DNA from: Pseudomonadota bacterium | GTDB taxonomy: Bacteria; Pseudomonadota; Alphaproteobacteria; Sphingomonadales; Govanellaceae | Length of the DNA: 64,000 nucleotides | Direction: 5' to 3' | NCBI GenBank assembly: GCA_003577275.1 | Contig: QEVO01000002.1 | Location: forward strand, 496,001 to 560,000 | Part shown: positions 63,680 through 64,000 of the stretch, one piece after another | Layout: each line of letters begins with the position of its first letter | How positions within the stretch are numbered: position 1 is the stretch's first letter | The notes under the pieces: model-generated | What the model was told of the DNA's origin: nothing | The model's database searches: none | What the model saw: the letters and a program-made list of their open reading frames with translations, nothing else | Made by a program: the position numbers and the translations under genes

Positions 63680-64000
63680 TTATGACTTGGAAAGCTTCTC
63701 CAACAACGACCGCACTTCCGGGCCATCGATCGCCGGCGCCGAGATCAAATGCAGATCATGCTGCGGGTAGGGAATTTCGATGCCGTGCTCATGAAACTTG
63801 TCCCAGATTTTCAGCAACACGTCACTTGCCACGTTGGCGACGCCGTTGTGAGGGTCGGCGATCCATAACCTGAGCTCCAGATTGACCGCGCTATCGCCAA
63901 ATCCTCTGACCAGACATCGCGGCTCCGGATCCTTTAATACCCGCGGCGTTTCCAACGCCGCCTCGACCGTCAGCTCCATGGCTTTTTTCAAATCGCTTTT
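63680..64000 (-). CDS. Mechanosensitive channel (MscS family), C-terminal part
   Basis: The frame is open to the window edge, so only the last 106 residues are seen. They match the MscS cytoplasmic vestibule: [28 protein letters not shown], then [39 protein letters not shown]. The I-x-I-P-Y/F-P-Q-x-D-L motif is diagnostic. The membrane part lies outside the window. Confidence 0.88.
   Translation of the reverse strand, partial: KSDLKKAMELTVEAALETPRVLKDPEPRCLVRGFGDSAVNLELRLWIADPHNGVANVASDVLLKIWDKFHEHGIEIPYPQHDLHLISAPAIDGPEVRSLLEKLSKS

Overview
The window reads as a GC-rich chromosomal segment of an alphaproteobacterium, most likely near the Rhodospirillales. I infer this from gene order and gene types: zapA / 6S RNA / fthC beside tkt-gap-pgk-fba-thiE-efp-suhB; rpmE with DUF1465; DUF1192 with a quinone oxidoreductase; xseA-DUF2093 opposite purD; a ROSE-type RNA thermometer before hsp20; and several alphaproteobacterial DUF families. 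The assignment was not tested by a search. I saw no tRNA, rRNA, CRISPR array, prophage or intact insertion sequence.

Layout. 1-7731 (minus strand): proS, lolC, lolD, a DUF1761 membrane protein, dnaE and a Nudix hydrolase cut by the window edge. 7831-11515: a weakly conserved and partly decayed stretch with a small secreted protein, an acyl-CoA ligase lacking part of its C-terminal lobe, an unrecognised protein, the tail of a TonB-dependent receptor and a broken IS3-type transposase. 11781-21394: a corrinoid methyltransferase island. It has a GPH-type transporter, a MetR-like LysR regulator and a tightly packed operon for corrinoid protein, DUF1638, MetV, MetF, methyl-THF:corrinoid methyltransferase, a 2Fe-2S/ASKHA corrinoid activator and a pyrrolysine-free MttB-family methyltransferase. 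21396-34925: housekeeping genes including fthC, 6S RNA, zapA, the central carbon genes, efp, suhB and an ABC exporter. 35039-41569: ribosomal protein L31, the heat-shock gene, oxidoreductases and a chemoreceptor. 41671-64000: a HerA-like ATPase, L36, pyruvate kinase, a higBA toxin-antitoxin pair, glmM, gshA, rsmE, ubiA-ubiD, pmbA, a porin, a divergent Kdo-transferase-like protein, an M23 peptidase, xseA, purD, an APH-fold kinase and a partial MscS channel.

How the parts fit. The methyltransferase island encodes a complete route for moving a methyl group from an unknown donor (a quaternary amine such as a betaine is the best guess) to a corrinoid protein, then to tetrahydrofolate, then oxidising it to methylene-THF with MetVF. 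The activator would rescue inactive Co(II). A site matching the known MetR consensus lies between the regulator and the operon. The module types are known, but the exact combination and its substrate deserve testing.

The intergenic DNA is seeded with at least three families of palindromic repeats (cores GTCATTGCGAG, GTCATTCCC/GGGAATGAC and CCCTCACCCT/AGGGTGAGGG), plus traces of a fourth. One copy lies in frame inside a gene (28330-28869). Other non-coding features are a 6S RNA, a ROSE thermometer with an RpoH-like promoter, a possibly leaderless higB promoter with an operator-like palindrome, and several intrinsic terminators.
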